Positions 26,047 through 35,349 of a DNA stretch of 64,000 bases are shown in pieces. Numbering within the stretch: position 1 is the first letter of the stretch; each line of letters begins with the position of its first letter. The position numbers and the translations under genes are program-made. The notes below the pieces were generated by a model. That model was not told the DNA's origin, did no database searches, and saw only the letters and a program-made list of their open reading frames with translations. Source of the DNA: Bradyrhizobium sp. ORS 278 (GTDB taxonomy: Bacteria; Pseudomonadota; Alphaproteobacteria; Rhizobiales; Xanthobacteraceae); contig NC_009445.1 in NCBI RefSeq assembly GCF_000026145.1, positions 2,170,001 to 2,234,000 of the forward strand, read 5' to 3'.

Positions 26047-27780
26047 ATGTTCCGATTCCTCAACCGCTTCCGAATCTCGACCAAGCTCGTGACCGCCACG
26101 CTCGGCGGAATGATGTTCGTCGTCATCATGATCACGAGTCAGATCGTCGGCAACGCCAGCATTGACCGCGATCTCAACCTCGCCTTCGACCAGCAGGACA
26201 TCGCCAGGCTGGCGATGGACACCAAGGCCGCGGCGCGGCAGATGCAGCTTGCCGTGCGCGACATCAGACTGGCGAACTCCGACGCCGAGATCGGTGCCGC
26301 AGAGCAGCGCCTTGCCGACGGACGCCGGGCGGCCGACGAGTTCTGCGCCGAGATGACGCTCAAGCCCGCGTCGGCCGAGACCAAGGCCCGTGTCCAGGCG
26401 TTGCAGACCGCGATCGAGGCCTACGCCGGCGACGCCAAGCGCATCGTCGCGATCCGGCAGAGGATCGCCGACGACCTCGCGGCGGGCAGATCCGCGGACA
26501 CTGCGGCACGTGAAGCCGAGGCGGCGGCGCTGGCGCGCAACGTCACTTTGCCGATTGCAAAGACGATCGATGAAGTGTCCGACACCATCGTGAGCTTCGC
26601 ATCCTCCAAAGCGGCCGCCGACAAGCGAGCGGTCTGGGCGGTCATCTCCAAATCCGAAACAGTTTCTGTCGCAATGGGCGCCATCGCGGTTCTCGTGCTG
26701 GCCGCGACGGGCCTGATGAGCGTCTTCGCAGTGTCGCGGCCGATCGGCCGGATGGTGCAGAACATGACCGCGCTGGCGGGCGGCGAGTTGCAGGTTTCGA
26801 TCACCGGATTGGAACGCGGTGACGAGGTCGGCGACATGGCGCGGGCGACGCAGGTGTTCAAGACCAGCCTGATTGAAACGCATCGCCTGCGTGCCGAGCA
26901 GGTCGCGGCGGAAGCGCGCGCGGACGCTCAGCGCAAGCAGGACGTCGATGCCTTCACCGCGGCGTTCGAGAGCGCGATCGGTGGCATCGTCGATCGTGTC
27001 TCGTCAAACTCACTCAGCCTGGAGCAGGCGGCGTCCACGCTCGCGAACACCGCGTCGACCACGAGGGAGCTGTCGACGACGGTGGCCTCCGCCTCGGAGG
27101 AGGCGTCCGCCAGCGTCCAGTCGGTCGCGGCCGCGACCGAGGAGATGGCCGCGACCGCGGCCGAGATCGGTCGTCAGATCGAGGGCGCATCGCGCGTTGC
27201 CCAGAGCGCGGTGGCGCAGGCGACGAGCACGGACCAGTCGATGACCAAGCTGGCCGGTGCCGCGGACAAGGTCGGCAGCATCGTCGGCATGATCACCGCG
27301 ATCGCGCAGCAGACCAATCTGCTGGCGCTCAATGCCACGATCGAAGCCGCGCGCGCGGGCTCCGCCGGCCGCGGTTTTGCGATCGTGGCCTCGGAGGTGA
27401 AGGAACTCGCCGCCCAGACGGCCGACGCGACCAAGGACATCTCCGGCTACATCGCCGAGATCCAGTCCGCGGCCTCGACGGCGGTCGGCGCGATCAAGGA
27501 GATCATGTCCACGATCGCGGGCATGTCGGAGATCACCGGCGCCATCGCCGCTGCCGCCGAGGAGCAGGGCAACGCAACCAAGGAAATCTCCCGTAACGTG
27601 CAGCAGGCTGCTGTCGGTGCGTCCGAGGTGTCATCGGGGATCGTCGAGGTGCAGTCCGGCGCCACCCACACCGGTGCGGCATCATCGCAGGTCCTGACCG
27701 CGGCGCAGTCGCTGTCCGCCGACGGCCTGCGCCTGAAGCAGGAGGTCGTGAGCTTCCTCGCCCGCGTGCGCACGGCTTGA
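26047..27780 (+). CDS. Methyl-accepting chemotaxis protein
   Basis: This is a 577-residue chemoreceptor unrelated in its sensor part to the pair at 4.4-8.0 kb. TM1 spans about residues 14-36. The periplasmic helical domain (about 37-210) contains [20 protein letters not shown] and resembles helical-bundle sensors. TM2 spans about 212-235, followed by HAMP ([20 protein letters not shown]) and the signalling domain with [20 protein letters not shown] and [20 protein letters not shown]. There is no C-terminal pentapeptide. Its ligand is unknown. It stands alone. Confidence 0.92.
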   Translation: MFRFLNRFRISTKLVTATLGGMMFVVIMITSQIVGNASIDRDLNLAFDQQDIARLAMDTKAAARQMQLAVRDIRLANSDAEIGAAEQRLADGRRAADEFCAEMTLKPASAETKARVQALQTAIEAYAGDAKRIVAIRQRIADDLAAGRSADTAAREAEAAALARNVTLPIAKTIDEVSDTIVSFASSKAAADKRAVWAVISKSETVSVAMGAIAVLVLAATGLMSVFAVSRPIGRMVQNMTALAGGELQVSITGLERGDEVGDMARATQVFKTSLIETHRLRAEQVAAEARADAQRKQDVDAFTAAFESAIGGIVDRVSSNSLSLEQAASTLANTASTTRELSTTVASASEEASASVQSVAAATEEMAATAAEIGRQIEGASRVAQSAVAQATSTDQSMTKLAGAADKVGSIVGMITAIAQQTNLLALNATIEAARAGSAGRGFAIVASEVKELAAQTADATKDISGYIAEIQSAASTAVGAIKEIMSTIAGMSEITGAIAAAAEEQGNATKEISRNVQQAAVGASEVSSGIVEVQSGATHTGAASSQVLTAAQSLSADGLRLKQEVVSFLARVRTA

Positions 27781-27944
27781 GCGCTCTCGAGGTGTTCGAG
27801 CAGATCGACGGCAGGCATCCACGATCTTGCGGGAACCTCTGGCTGGCCGTGCGACAAACTCAGCACGCGGCGAGCGGGCTTAGGAACAATCGAACGCGGT
27901 GATTCTTTCAGTCGCGACGACCGTTTCGAACCCTGGAGAAAGCG

Positions 27945-28478
27945 ATGAGAAGCAAGACAGCAGGCGCCTATCAGAAGAGAATGATCCCGACCGTGCTCGC
28001 GGCATGCGCCGTGACCCTGCTCGTGGCCGGCAGCGCGGCCGCCGCGCCGAAAGGCCAGTCGCCGGCGAAGGATCAGCATTTCATGACGGAGGCGATCCAA
28101 GGCGATCTGTCCGAAGTGAACATGGGCAAGCTCGCGCAGCAGAAAGGGCAGAGCGACCAGGTCAAGCAGTTCGGCCAGGCGCTGCAGCAGGACCATGGCG
28201 AGCATCTCCAGAAGGCGCAGCAGCTGGCGAGCCAGAACGGGATGCAGGTGCCGTCGCAGCCCAGCAAGAAGCAGCTCGCGATCTATAACAAGCTCGAGGG
28301 CCTCTCAGGCGAGCGCTTCGACCGGGCATTCGGCCAGGCGATGGTGCGCGACCATCAGGAGGACATCAAGAAGTACCAGAAGGAAGCGGCAGCGAACTCG
28401 CCGCTGTCGGACTTCGCGCAGCAGACCGTGCCGGTGCTGCAGAAGCATCTCGACATGGCCAAGTCGATCAGCAAGTGA
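27945..28478 (+). CDS. DUF4142 secreted protein
   Basis: The 177-residue product has a signal peptide (TVLAACAVTLLVAGSAAAAP) and a ferritin-like helical DUF4142 domain: DQHFMTEAIQGDLSEVNMGK, LQQDHGEHLQKAQQLASQNG, FDRAFGQAMVRDHQEDIKKY. The paired His/Asp and His/Glu residues at helix positions are typical of this family, which is periplasmic or envelope-associated and often stress-induced. GGAGAA precedes the ATG. A GGAAC box at 27883 lacks a good -10 partner. It is followed by a terminator at 28506. Confidence 0.85.
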   Translation: MRSKTAGAYQKRMIPTVLAACAVTLLVAGSAAAAPKGQSPAKDQHFMTEAIQGDLSEVNMGKLAQQKGQSDQVKQFGQALQQDHGEHLQKAQQLASQNGMQVPSQPSKKQLAIYNKLEGLSGERFDRAFGQAMVRDHQEDIKKYQKEAAANSPLSDFAQQTVPVLQKHLDMAKSISK

Positions 28479-28505
28479 CCGAGCAACTGCGTTGAGGCCA
28501 AGCTG

Positions 28506-28537
28506 TGCCGCCCAGGTTGATCCCGGGCGGCATTGTT
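28506..28537 (+). terminator. Rho-independent terminator after DUF4142 gene
   Basis: An 8-bp stem, TGCCGCCC (28506-28513) with GGGCGGCA (28525-28532), is followed by TTGTTTC. It sits between the convergent DUF4142 gene and the last gene of the large glycan operon. Confidence 0.75.
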
Positions 28538-28544
28538 TCGAGTC

Positions 28545-29597
28545 CTATTGTGATCGCGCCAAGGCGAGTTGGGCGCGTCCGGGTCGCCGCGGCGGCCGCT
28601 TGTTCGGCTCCGGGAGGACGCGGCCGGCAACCTCGAGCGCGAAATAGGCGATCGTCGCTTCGAGGCCCTTGCGCAGCGGAATCTGCGGGTGCCAGCCGAG
28701 CAGCCGCTCGGCCGTCGCGATCACCGGCTTGCGCCGCTTGGGATCGTCGACCGGCAGCGGCTTGAACTCAAGCGTGGAGGGTGACTGCGTGCAGGCCAGC
28801 ACCTCGCGCGCGATCGCCTCGATGCTCATCTCGTGCGGATTGCCGAGATTGATGGGGCCCGTGACCGAGCCCGGACTTTCCATCAGCATCTCCAGGCCGC
28901 GGACGAGATCGTCGACGAAGCAGAAGCTGCGCGTCTGGCTGCCGGAGCCGTACACCGTGATCGGTGCTCCGCGGAGCGCCTGGACGATGAAGTTGGACAC
29001 CACGCGGCCGTCGTTCTCATGCATACGTGGACCATAGGTATTGAAGATCCGCGCGACCTTGATCTCGATGCCATACATGCGCTGATAGTCGAACATCAGC
29101 GTCTCGGCGGCCCGCTTGCCCTCGTCGTAACAGGCGCGCGGGCCGATGGTGTTGACGTGGCCGGCATAGGTCTCGGGCTGCGGATGCACCTCGGGGTCGC
29201 CATAGACCTCGCTGGTCGAGGCCTGCAGGATCCGTGCGGACTTCTCACGCGCGAGCTCGAGCAGGTTGAGCGTGCCGAGCACGCAGGTCTTCATCGTGCC
29301 AATGGGGTCTTGCTGATAATGCGGCGGCGAAGCCGGGCAGGCGAGGTTGTAGAGGCGGTCGAGCCGGCCTTCGATGTCCAGCGGCTCGCGCACGTCGTGC
29401 TCGATGAAGCTGAAGTTCGGGTGGTTGAGCAGCGGACGAATGTTGCGCAGCGAGCCGGTATGCAGATTGTCGGCACAGATCACGGTGTCGCCGCGCCGCA
29501 GTAGCGTGTCGCAGATATGCGAGCCGATGAAGCCCGCGCCGCCGGCGACGAGGGTGCGGAGCGATCGTCGTGTGGGGATGGAAATCTGAACGGTCAT
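28545..29597 (-). CDS. UDP-glucuronate decarboxylase (UDP-xylose synthase)-type SDR
   Basis: The product has 350 residues from ATG 29597, which overlaps the upstream glycosyltransferase stop (ATGA). The extended SDR has the NAD loop GGAGFIGSH (about residues 19-27), the hallmark GPRACYDEGKRAAETLM with catalytic Tyr and Lys, and RIFNTYGPRMHENDGRVVSN then QTRSFCFVDDLVRGLEML. This pattern is characteristic of UDP-xylose synthases, which convert UDP-glucuronate to UDP-xylose. It is the last gene of the 15-gene operon and would supply a pentose donor for the glycosyltransferases. UXS-like enzymes of other specificity exist, so the substrate is inferred. Confidence 0.85.
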   Translation of the reverse strand: MTVQISIPTRRSLRTLVAGGAGFIGSHICDTLLRRGDTVICADNLHTGSLRNIRPLLNHPNFSFIEHDVREPLDIEGRLDRLYNLACPASPPHYQQDPIGTMKTCVLGTLNLLELAREKSARILQASTSEVYGDPEVHPQPETYAGHVNTIGPRACYDEGKRAAETLMFDYQRMYGIEIKVARIFNTYGPRMHENDGRVVSNFIVQALRGAPITVYGSGSQTRSFCFVDDLVRGLEMLMESPGSVTGPINLGNPHEMSIEAIAREVLACTQSPSTLEFKPLPVDDPKRRKPVIATAERLLGWHPQIPLRKGLEATIAYFALEVAGRVLPEPNKRPPRRPGRAQLALARSQ

Positions 29598-30733
29598 GAC
29601 AGTCCCAGTTTCAGTTCGACGGCCTCGGTCGAGGCTTGCTTCAGCGCCTGGCGAACCGGGCGGGTCCGGCGGGACAGCGCCTCGCGGTAATAGTCCTCGA
29701 GCTGGCGGGCGCGGTGATCGGGCGTGTGGTCTCGGCGGACACGGCGGCTGGCGCGCTCGGCGATGCCTCGGCGCGTGTCCTCCGTCATCTCCTGCAGGAT
29801 CGCGCTGACGTCCTGCGGCGTCGACACCACGAGGATCTCGCTGTTCGGCACGAAGATGGTTTCGAGGCCGGGCCAATGATCCGACAGCACCGGCGTGCCG
29901 CAGGCGGCGGCCTCGAACAGCCGCACGCTCGGCGAGAAGCCGAGGGCGCGCATGTCGGCGCGGGTGACGTTGAGCGTGAAGCGCTGCGCGCAGAAGAAGT
30001 CCGCGTGCTCGTGCGGCGGGAGATGAGCGATGCGCTCGACGTTCGCCGGCCAGGCGATCGTGTCCGGATATTGCGCGCCTGCGACGACGAAATTGTCCAC
30101 GGCGCGCTCGCGCGCCGGATCGAGCAGGAAGCGCTCGAGCTGCGGCTGGCGGTCTGCGCTGTATGTGCCGAGATAGCCGAGCGTCCAGCGCTGCTGCGTC
30201 TTGCGCGGCTGATAGAGATCGAGGTCGGCGCTGCAATACAGCACGCGCGCCAGCGGGCTGCCATAGAGATCCTCGATCATTGCCAGCGCGGGTCCGCCGG
30301 AGAACGAGAGATAGAGGTCGAAGCGCGGAATCATCGCCGGCGACAGATACTCCAATCCGTGCTCGAGCTGCGCCAGGGTCACGGGCGTATCGATGTCATA
30401 GAAGGCGGTCACGCCGCGGGCATGCGACGTCGCCCAGTCGGCGATGGCGATCCCGTCGGGCACATAAGATCCGATGATCACGAGATCGGCGTCGCGTACG
30501 GTCGCACCGAACAGCCGCGGCAGGTCCTGCAAGGACTGATAGAGCTTCACGCTCCAGCCGCCGGGATCGGTGAGGTCGCGATGGTCGCGATACCAGGGCA
30601 CGTCGCGCTCCAGAAAGGTCACGCTGTGGCCGCGCCGCGCGAGCGCCGACAGCAGCGCGCGATATGTCGTGGCGTGGCCGTTGCCCCACGACGATGTGAC
30701 CGACAATCCGATGACGACGATGTTCAGATTCAT
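29594..30733 (-). CDS. CgeB-like glycosyltransferase (operon copy 4)
   Basis: The 379-residue GT-B type protein has an N-terminus (IVVIGLSVTSSWGNGHATTY) that is closely related to the gene at 41351-42451 (ITISSSWGNGHATLWRG), and both continue with FxERDVPxYxDHRD. The C-terminal half carries the CgeB/Glyco_trans_1_2 signature SPSVRLFEAAACGTPVLSDH, which binds the nucleotide of the donor. No signal peptide or membrane segment is visible, so it is cytoplasmic. It overlaps both neighbours by four bases. Donor and acceptor are unknown; CgeB of Bacillus is linked to spore polysaccharide. Confidence 0.85.
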   Translation of the reverse strand: MNLNIVVIGLSVTSSWGNGHATTYRALLSALARRGHSVTFLERDVPWYRDHRDLTDPGGWSVKLYQSLQDLPRLFGATVRDADLVIIGSYVPDGIAIADWATSHARGVTAFYDIDTPVTLAQLEHGLEYLSPAMIPRFDLYLSFSGGPALAMIEDLYGSPLARVLYCSADLDLYQPRKTQQRWTLGYLGTYSADRQPQLERFLLDPARERAVDNFVVAGAQYPDTIAWPANVERIAHLPPHEHADFFCAQRFTLNVTRADMRALGFSPSVRLFEAAACGTPVLSDHWPGLETIFVPNSEILVVSTPQDVSAILQEMTEDTRRGIAERASRRVRRDHTPDHRARQLEDYYREALSRRTRPVRQALKQASTEAVELKLGLS

Positions 30734-31818
30734 TCTGCGGCCTCGATGCGGGGGCTCATTCCCTCGAGCAGGGTGTTGAACTGGTGAGCGCGTTGACGAT
30801 AGGTGTGATGCGCCAGGATGTGCGCGCGGCCTTGCTCGCCGATGGCGCGGGCGCGTTCGGGCGACAGCGCATCGAGGTGAGCCGCCACGGCGACCCCGTC
30901 GGCGGCGACCAGAACTTCACGGTCCGGCTCGAGGAAGAGATCGATGCCTTGCCATTGATCGGTGATCAGACAGGCGCCGGCCCCTGCCGCTTCGAACACG
31001 CGGGTCGGCGGCGAGAAGCCGTAGGCTGCCATGCTGTCGCGATTGACGTTGAGGGTTGCGCGCGCGGAACAGAAGAACGCGTTGTGATCGGCCGTGCCGA
31101 CGTGGCCGACGGCGCGAATGTTGGCGGGCATCGGCTTGTCGTGCCAGCCGGATCCGCCGAGCACGAAGCTCTGGCCGGGACGCTGCGCGGCGGCGTCGAT
31201 GAAGAAGCGCTCGATCCGAGCCTCGCGGTCCGGCAGGCGGTTGGCGAGCAGATTGAGATCGGAGCTGAACTCGGCGCGCGGCGGCGCCGGATGATGGGTC
31301 GCCGGGTCGAGCGCATTGTAGATCGGCACGCAATCGCGGGCGCCAGCGGCGCGGTAGGCCCTGACGACCGGATCGCCGCCGCCATAGGTCAGGACGACAT
31401 CATAGCGGGGAACCGCCTCGCGGAGATGGTGCTGCGGATCGGCGGCGATCGCATCCAGCGTGGCCGGTGCGTCGACGTCCCAGTAGATACGGAGCGCATC
31501 GGTCGAGATCGTGGCGATCGCTTCCTCGAGCTCGGGATCGAAGACACCGACGCCGCTCGCCTTGATCAGCAGGTCGGCGGACTGCACGGCCTCATCCACC
31601 GCGCGTTGCCAGCCATCAGGCGTGGCCGGATATACGACGACCCTGGCCCAAGGCGGATCGTCGATATCGCGATGGGCCTGCCGTTCGAACGCGTCCGGCT
31701 CATAAAAGGTGATGTGATGGCCGAGCCTGGCAATCTCCTTCAGCATGCCGCGATAATAGGTCGCCGCTCCATTCCAGTAGGACGACACCAGGCTGGAGCC
31801 GAAAAAGCAGATGTTCAC
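30730..31818 (-). CDS. CgeB-like glycosyltransferase (operon copy 3)
   Basis: The 362-residue product begins MNICFFGSSLVSSYWNGAAT, the same beta-alpha opening as its neighbours but with a diverged loop. The region DVDAPATLDAI parallels YDIDTPVTLAQL in the adjacent copy. The donor-site signature is PPTRVFEAAGAGACLITDQW near residues 255-275. It is cytoplasmic and ATGA-overlapped on both sides. It is one of four paralogous CgeB-type enzymes in this operon, which points to several successive sugar additions. Specificity cannot be predicted. Confidence 0.83.
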   Translation of the reverse strand: MNICFFGSSLVSSYWNGAATYYRGMLKEIARLGHHITFYEPDAFERQAHRDIDDPPWARVVVYPATPDGWQRAVDEAVQSADLLIKASGVGVFDPELEEAIATISTDALRIYWDVDAPATLDAIAADPQHHLREAVPRYDVVLTYGGGDPVVRAYRAAGARDCVPIYNALDPATHHPAPPRAEFSSDLNLLANRLPDREARIERFFIDAAAQRPGQSFVLGGSGWHDKPMPANIRAVGHVGTADHNAFFCSARATLNVNRDSMAAYGFSPPTRVFEAAGAGACLITDQWQGIDLFLEPDREVLVAADGVAVAAHLDALSPERARAIGEQGRAHILAHHTYRQRAHQFNTLLEGMSPRIEAAE

Positions 31819-32942
31819 GATGCGGCTCCTGCGAGTTGCGTGGAGACTGCCTGATCCCGTCCTCGCAGCCTGTCCGAAATCTGCAGCAGCGCCTCGGCCC
31901 GGTGCCGGCAGGTGTGGCGGGAAAGCACGGCGTCGCGTGCCTTGGCGGCGATGTCGGCGGCGAAATCGGGATTGGACAGCAGGAGGCGTAACGCCTCGCG
32001 CATCTCCGCCCCGTCGGAGGCGCGCAGATATGTGTCCTCGGGAAACAGCGCCTCGACGTCATTCCAAGGCGCGGAGACGATCGGAATGCCGCAGGCCATC
32101 GCCTCGAACATGCGGATGGTCGGAATGCCAGGCAGCGATCGGGCATATGGCGCGCGCGGCACGTGGACGGTGACACGGGCCTGTGCGAAGGCTTGTGGCG
32201 CGCGGTGCGCGGGCCGCCAACCGCCGTAACGGATGCCGGCCTGCCGCATCGCCGTGAGTGCGTCATCGGGATAACGGACGCCGTAGATGGTGGCGTTGAG
32301 TTGCAGCGCCGCCACCGGAGCGATCAGGAATTCACGGAGCTCGGCGCTGCGCTCATCGTCGCCCCAATTGCCGATCCAGACGAGATCCTGTCGCGGAATC
32401 ACGTCGGGGAATGGACGGTACAACGCGGTATCCGCTGCCTCGTGCCAGGTGAAGGCGCGCGACGTCCAGCCGAGCGCGAGATAGATCTGGCGCAGCACCT
32501 CGCCGAAGGCGAGCACGCCGTCATAGCCGGCGAGGTCGAAACGGGCGAGCTCATGCGGCGCCGTCACCGCGCGGTGATGCGTATCGTGGAACAGCAGCAC
32601 GAAGCGCCCTTCGGCGATGCGACGACGCCCGATTACCCGGACAAGGTCGGGCTCGTTCCACTCGTGCACGATGACGAGGTCGGCGCCATCGAGCGCCTGG
32701 TCGAGATCGAGCCTCGAGTCGTAGGTCCTGAGGTCGACGCCCGGGAACAAGCCCGGGATCTGGCGTAGGCTGGCATCGCCGCCGTCCTTGATCGCGTTCA
32801 AGCGGCTCCAGCCATCAACGGGTTCATAGACCACGACCTCGTTGCCGAGCGCATGCAGCTCGCGCGCAACGCCGCGCACGAAGTGGGCATTGCCGTTGTT
32901 CCAGCACGACGAGAACGCATGGTAGAAAAGTACGCACTTCAT
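31815..32942 (-). CDS. CgeB-like glycosyltransferase (operon copy 2)
   Basis: The 375-residue protein begins KCVLFYHAFSSCWNNGNAHF and keeps the family layout: an N-terminal Rossmann-like domain, a central VLAFGEVLRQIYL segment, and the donor-binding stretch IPTIRMFEAMACGIPIVSAP at about residues 275-295. It is the most divergent of the four CgeB-type copies. It has no signal peptide and ATGA overlaps with both neighbours. It probably transfers a different sugar or to a different position than the others, but this is inference. Confidence 0.82.
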   Translation of the reverse strand: MKCVLFYHAFSSCWNNGNAHFVRGVARELHALGNEVVVYEPVDGWSRLNAIKDGGDASLRQIPGLFPGVDLRTYDSRLDLDQALDGADLVIVHEWNEPDLVRVIGRRRIAEGRFVLLFHDTHHRAVTAPHELARFDLAGYDGVLAFGEVLRQIYLALGWTSRAFTWHEAADTALYRPFPDVIPRQDLVWIGNWGDDERSAELREFLIAPVAALQLNATIYGVRYPDDALTAMRQAGIRYGGWRPAHRAPQAFAQARVTVHVPRAPYARSLPGIPTIRMFEAMACGIPIVSAPWNDVEALFPEDTYLRASDGAEMREALRLLLSNPDFAADIAAKARDAVLSRHTCRHRAEALLQISDRLRGRDQAVSTQLAGAAS

Positions 32943-34063
32943 GCACAGGCCTCGGCGAGGGTGTTCGATCGATGCTCCGGAACGGCCGGCTTCAGCAGGT
33001 CGCGATAGAGTTCGGCATAGGACGCCGCCATGCGATCAATTGTGTATCTGGCCGCGCGCTGGCGTGCGGCGTCCTGCAGCCTGATGCGCGCATCGTCATC
33101 ACTCGCAAGCCAAGTCAGCGTGCTCTTGAGGGCTTTGACATCGGTCGGGACGACGAACACCGCCGCGTCCTGCCACAGCTCGCGGAAGGTCGGGATGTCC
33201 GCCAGCACCAGGGCGCAACCGGCATTTGCCGCCTCGAGCACCGAGAGCCCGAATGGCTCGTACAGCGCGGGGCTCACGAAGACCGCCGCGCGGGACATCC
33301 AGTCGCGCAGATCGTGATGTGAGAGTTCGCCCAGCATCTGCAGATTGGACGACAGCACCGCGCCATCCGAACCGGCTCCGGCGACGCGAACCGGACAGGG
33401 CAGACCATCGGCGGCCTCGGCCAGCGCACGCAGATTCTTGGCTTTGTCCCACATTCGTCCGGCTGCGAGGGCGAACGTCTCTTGCCGGGTTTCAACGTCG
33501 CCGCGGGAGGCAATGCCATTCCAGATCAGCGCGCCCGGACGTTGCGGCTCGTACAGCCGTCCGATGACCTCGCCGAACGCGCAACTGGGCGCCACCCAGC
33601 TCGCCGCGTTCTGCAATCCTTCAGCGACGAGCGCGCGATAGCGCTGCCAGCGCGGCTCCCGCAGAAACGCGGTTTCGCCGCAAGCCTTCGCCCAGGAGTG
33701 AACGCAGGAATGAGCAACCACGACAACCGGCGCGCGCCAGTCGAAGGCGGCCTCGCGGAAGCTGTTGAGGTGCACGATGTCGGGCCTGATCTCGCGCTCC
33801 AGCGAGAGGAGCATGCGGCGCGCCTGATCGAGATGCTTGGCGTCGGGGTCCTGCCATTCCAGCGCGAGATCGGTTTCAATCAGACGGACGCCGCTGCCGC
33901 TCAGCATCGCGCGTTGATCCGGCCGCGGTTGCCGGCCCATGCTGACCAGGTGGACGTTCGCATTGCGGGCGGCCAGGGCCACGGACAGAGCCGTCGCGTA
34001 GCTCCAAACGCCGCCGACGGCATCGGTCGTCATCAGGACACGGACGCCGGCGAGCGTGCTCAT
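32939..34063 (-). CDS. Glycosyltransferase family 4 protein
   Basis: The product has 374 residues from ATG 34063 (MSTLAGVRVLMTTDAVGGVW), whose ATGA overlaps the radical SAM stop. A longer frame upstream is not supported. This is a retaining GT-B enzyme: acceptor-side TTDAVGGVWSYATALSVALA and the GT4 donor motif SPALYEPFGLSVLEAANAGC, with the conserved Glu-x7-Glu spacing (E in YEPFG and E in VLEAA). It is cytoplasmic. Together with the four CgeB-like enzymes it brings the operon to five glycosyltransferases. The donor could be UDP- or GDP-linked. Confidence 0.88.
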   Translation of the reverse strand: MSTLAGVRVLMTTDAVGGVWSYATALSVALAARNANVHLVSMGRQPRPDQRAMLSGSGVRLIETDLALEWQDPDAKHLDQARRMLLSLEREIRPDIVHLNSFREAAFDWRAPVVVVAHSCVHSWAKACGETAFLREPRWQRYRALVAEGLQNAASWVAPSCAFGEVIGRLYEPQRPGALIWNGIASRGDVETRQETFALAAGRMWDKAKNLRALAEAADGLPCPVRVAGAGSDGAVLSSNLQMLGELSHHDLRDWMSRAAVFVSPALYEPFGLSVLEAANAGCALVLADIPTFRELWQDAAVFVVPTDVKALKSTLTWLASDDDARIRLQDAARQRAARYTIDRMAASYAELYRDLLKPAVPEHRSNTLAEACA

Positions 34064-35349
34064 GGCGCGACCTGCAGCTCGAGGGCGGCAAGCGGGATCG
34101 GTCGCTCGTTTTGCACGTCGCTGAACTTGCTGAACAGCTCCAAATAGTGCGTGTGCGCGCGCTCCCAGGATTGATCGTCCGGAACGCCCCAGAGCTTCTG
34201 GTAGTCCGGCGAGCCCGGATAGGGATAGAGCGGCACCGGATCGTTGGCCCACACGCCGGCACCCTGCATCCGTTGCCGCCAGCGCTGTACGACGGGATCG
34301 TCGTCCTGCGGCATCTCGATCAGATTGGCCTGGACGAAGGGCACGTGCCGCCGCGCCTCGATCAATCGGTCGGCGAGCTGCTCAGTCGTCATCCGGCAAT
34401 TCTTGGCCAGCGCGGCGCGGCCCTCCGGCGTCAGGCTCTCGATGCCGGCCTCGATCGACACGCAGCCGGCGCGCCCGAGCAGCTCGAGCATCTCCGGCTT
34501 CCAGAGATCGATGCGAGTCTGCACGCCGAATTTGAGCCCGCGGGCGACCAGGCCCTGCAGCAGCTCGGCATTGGGCAGGAAGATCTCGTCGATGAAGTAG
34601 ACATACTCCACGCCTTGCGTCCGCAGGCGATCGACCTCGTCGAGAATCACGGCGGACGGCCGCTTGCGATATCCGTTGCGGAAATGGTCCTTGGCGCAGA
34701 ACGTGCAGTGATAGGGACAGCCGCGCGACCCCTCGACCTCCGCGCCGGGGCCGACTGGTGTCGCCTCGAAGCGGTGATGGTGATGATGATGCCGGCGGAT
34801 CATCTCCGCCGGCCATTGCAGCGCCGGCTGATCGGTGAACATCGCGGCCTGCGGTCCGCCATGAACGGTCACGTCGCCATTGGCGGCCTTGAAGCAGATG
34901 CCGGCGAAATCGCGCTCGCCATTCGCCAGCCGCACAATGCTGTGCTCGCATTCGCCCATCACGACGACGTCGACACGGAGCTTGCGCAACGTCATTCGGG
35001 GCGTCGTCGAGCCGTGCGGACCGACCGCGACGAGCACGGCGCCGCTCTCGCGCAGTGTCATGACCAACTCCTGCGGCACGCGCAGCTCGGGCGGTGCGCA
35101 GCGCCAGAACAGATAGGTCGGCGCTGTGGTGAGCACGATCATGTCAGGCCGGAACGCCGCGAGCTCGGCGAGGATATCCGACGGCGACAGGTCGAACATG
35201 TGGGCATCCAGCAGCAGCGTGGCGTGGCCGGCCTGGCGCAGCAGATGCTCGGAAATGCCGAGCTCGATCGGCAGATGCGGGCTGCGGCAGCCGAAATAGA
35301 TGCTGCCGTCGAACGTCCAGTTCGGATTGATCAGGGCGACGCGGGTCAT
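34060..35349 (-). CDS. B12-binding radical SAM protein with natural His6 run
   Basis: The product has 429 residues from ATG 35349. Residues 1-140 are a cobalamin-binding Rossmann-type domain (ALINPNWTFDGSIYFGCRSP, TLLLDAHMFDLSP, MIVLTTAPTYLFWR). The radical SAM cluster motif CPYHCTFC (Cys211, 215, 218) binds the 4Fe-4S cluster and SAM, followed by the partial barrel with YFIDEIFLPN and VSIEAGIESLTPEG. A run of six His (residues 187-192) links the two domains. B12 radical SAM enzymes methylate unactivated carbons or rearrange carbon skeletons. I recall a TIGRFAM (TIGR04295, 'rhizo-twelve system') for such proteins. The substrate is probably a sugar or cyclitol intermediate of this operon. Confidence 0.88.
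   Translation of the reverse strand: MTRVALINPNWTFDGSIYFGCRSPHLPIELGISEHLLRQAGHATLLLDAHMFDLSPSDILAELAAFRPDMIVLTTAPTYLFWRCAPPELRVPQELVMTLRESGAVLVAVGPHGSTTPRMTLRKLRVDVVVMGECEHSIVRLANGERDFAGICFKAANGDVTVHGGPQAAMFTDQPALQWPAEMIRRHHHHHHRFEATPVGPGAEVEGSRGCPYHCTFCAKDHFRNGYRKRPSAVILDEVDRLRTQGVEYVYFIDEIFLPNAELLQGLVARGLKFGVQTRIDLWKPEMLELLGRAGCVSIEAGIESLTPEGRAALAKNCRMTTEQLADRLIEARRHVPFVQANLIEMPQDDDPVVQRWRQRMQGAGVWANDPVPLYPYPGSPDYQKLWGVPDDQSWERAHTHYLELFSKFSDVQNERPIPLAALELQVAP

Noticed and set aside
27883..27887. GGAAC box upstream of the DUF4142 gene as an EcfG promoter
   Set aside because: At spacing 16-17 the -10 would be TCTT or CTTT. The family is often stress-induced, but the match is too weak to report.
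34774..34791. Six-His run as evidence of vector or tag contamination
   Set aside because: It lies in the middle of a radical SAM protein, uses mixed CAT/CAC codons, and is flanked by native sequence on both sides.
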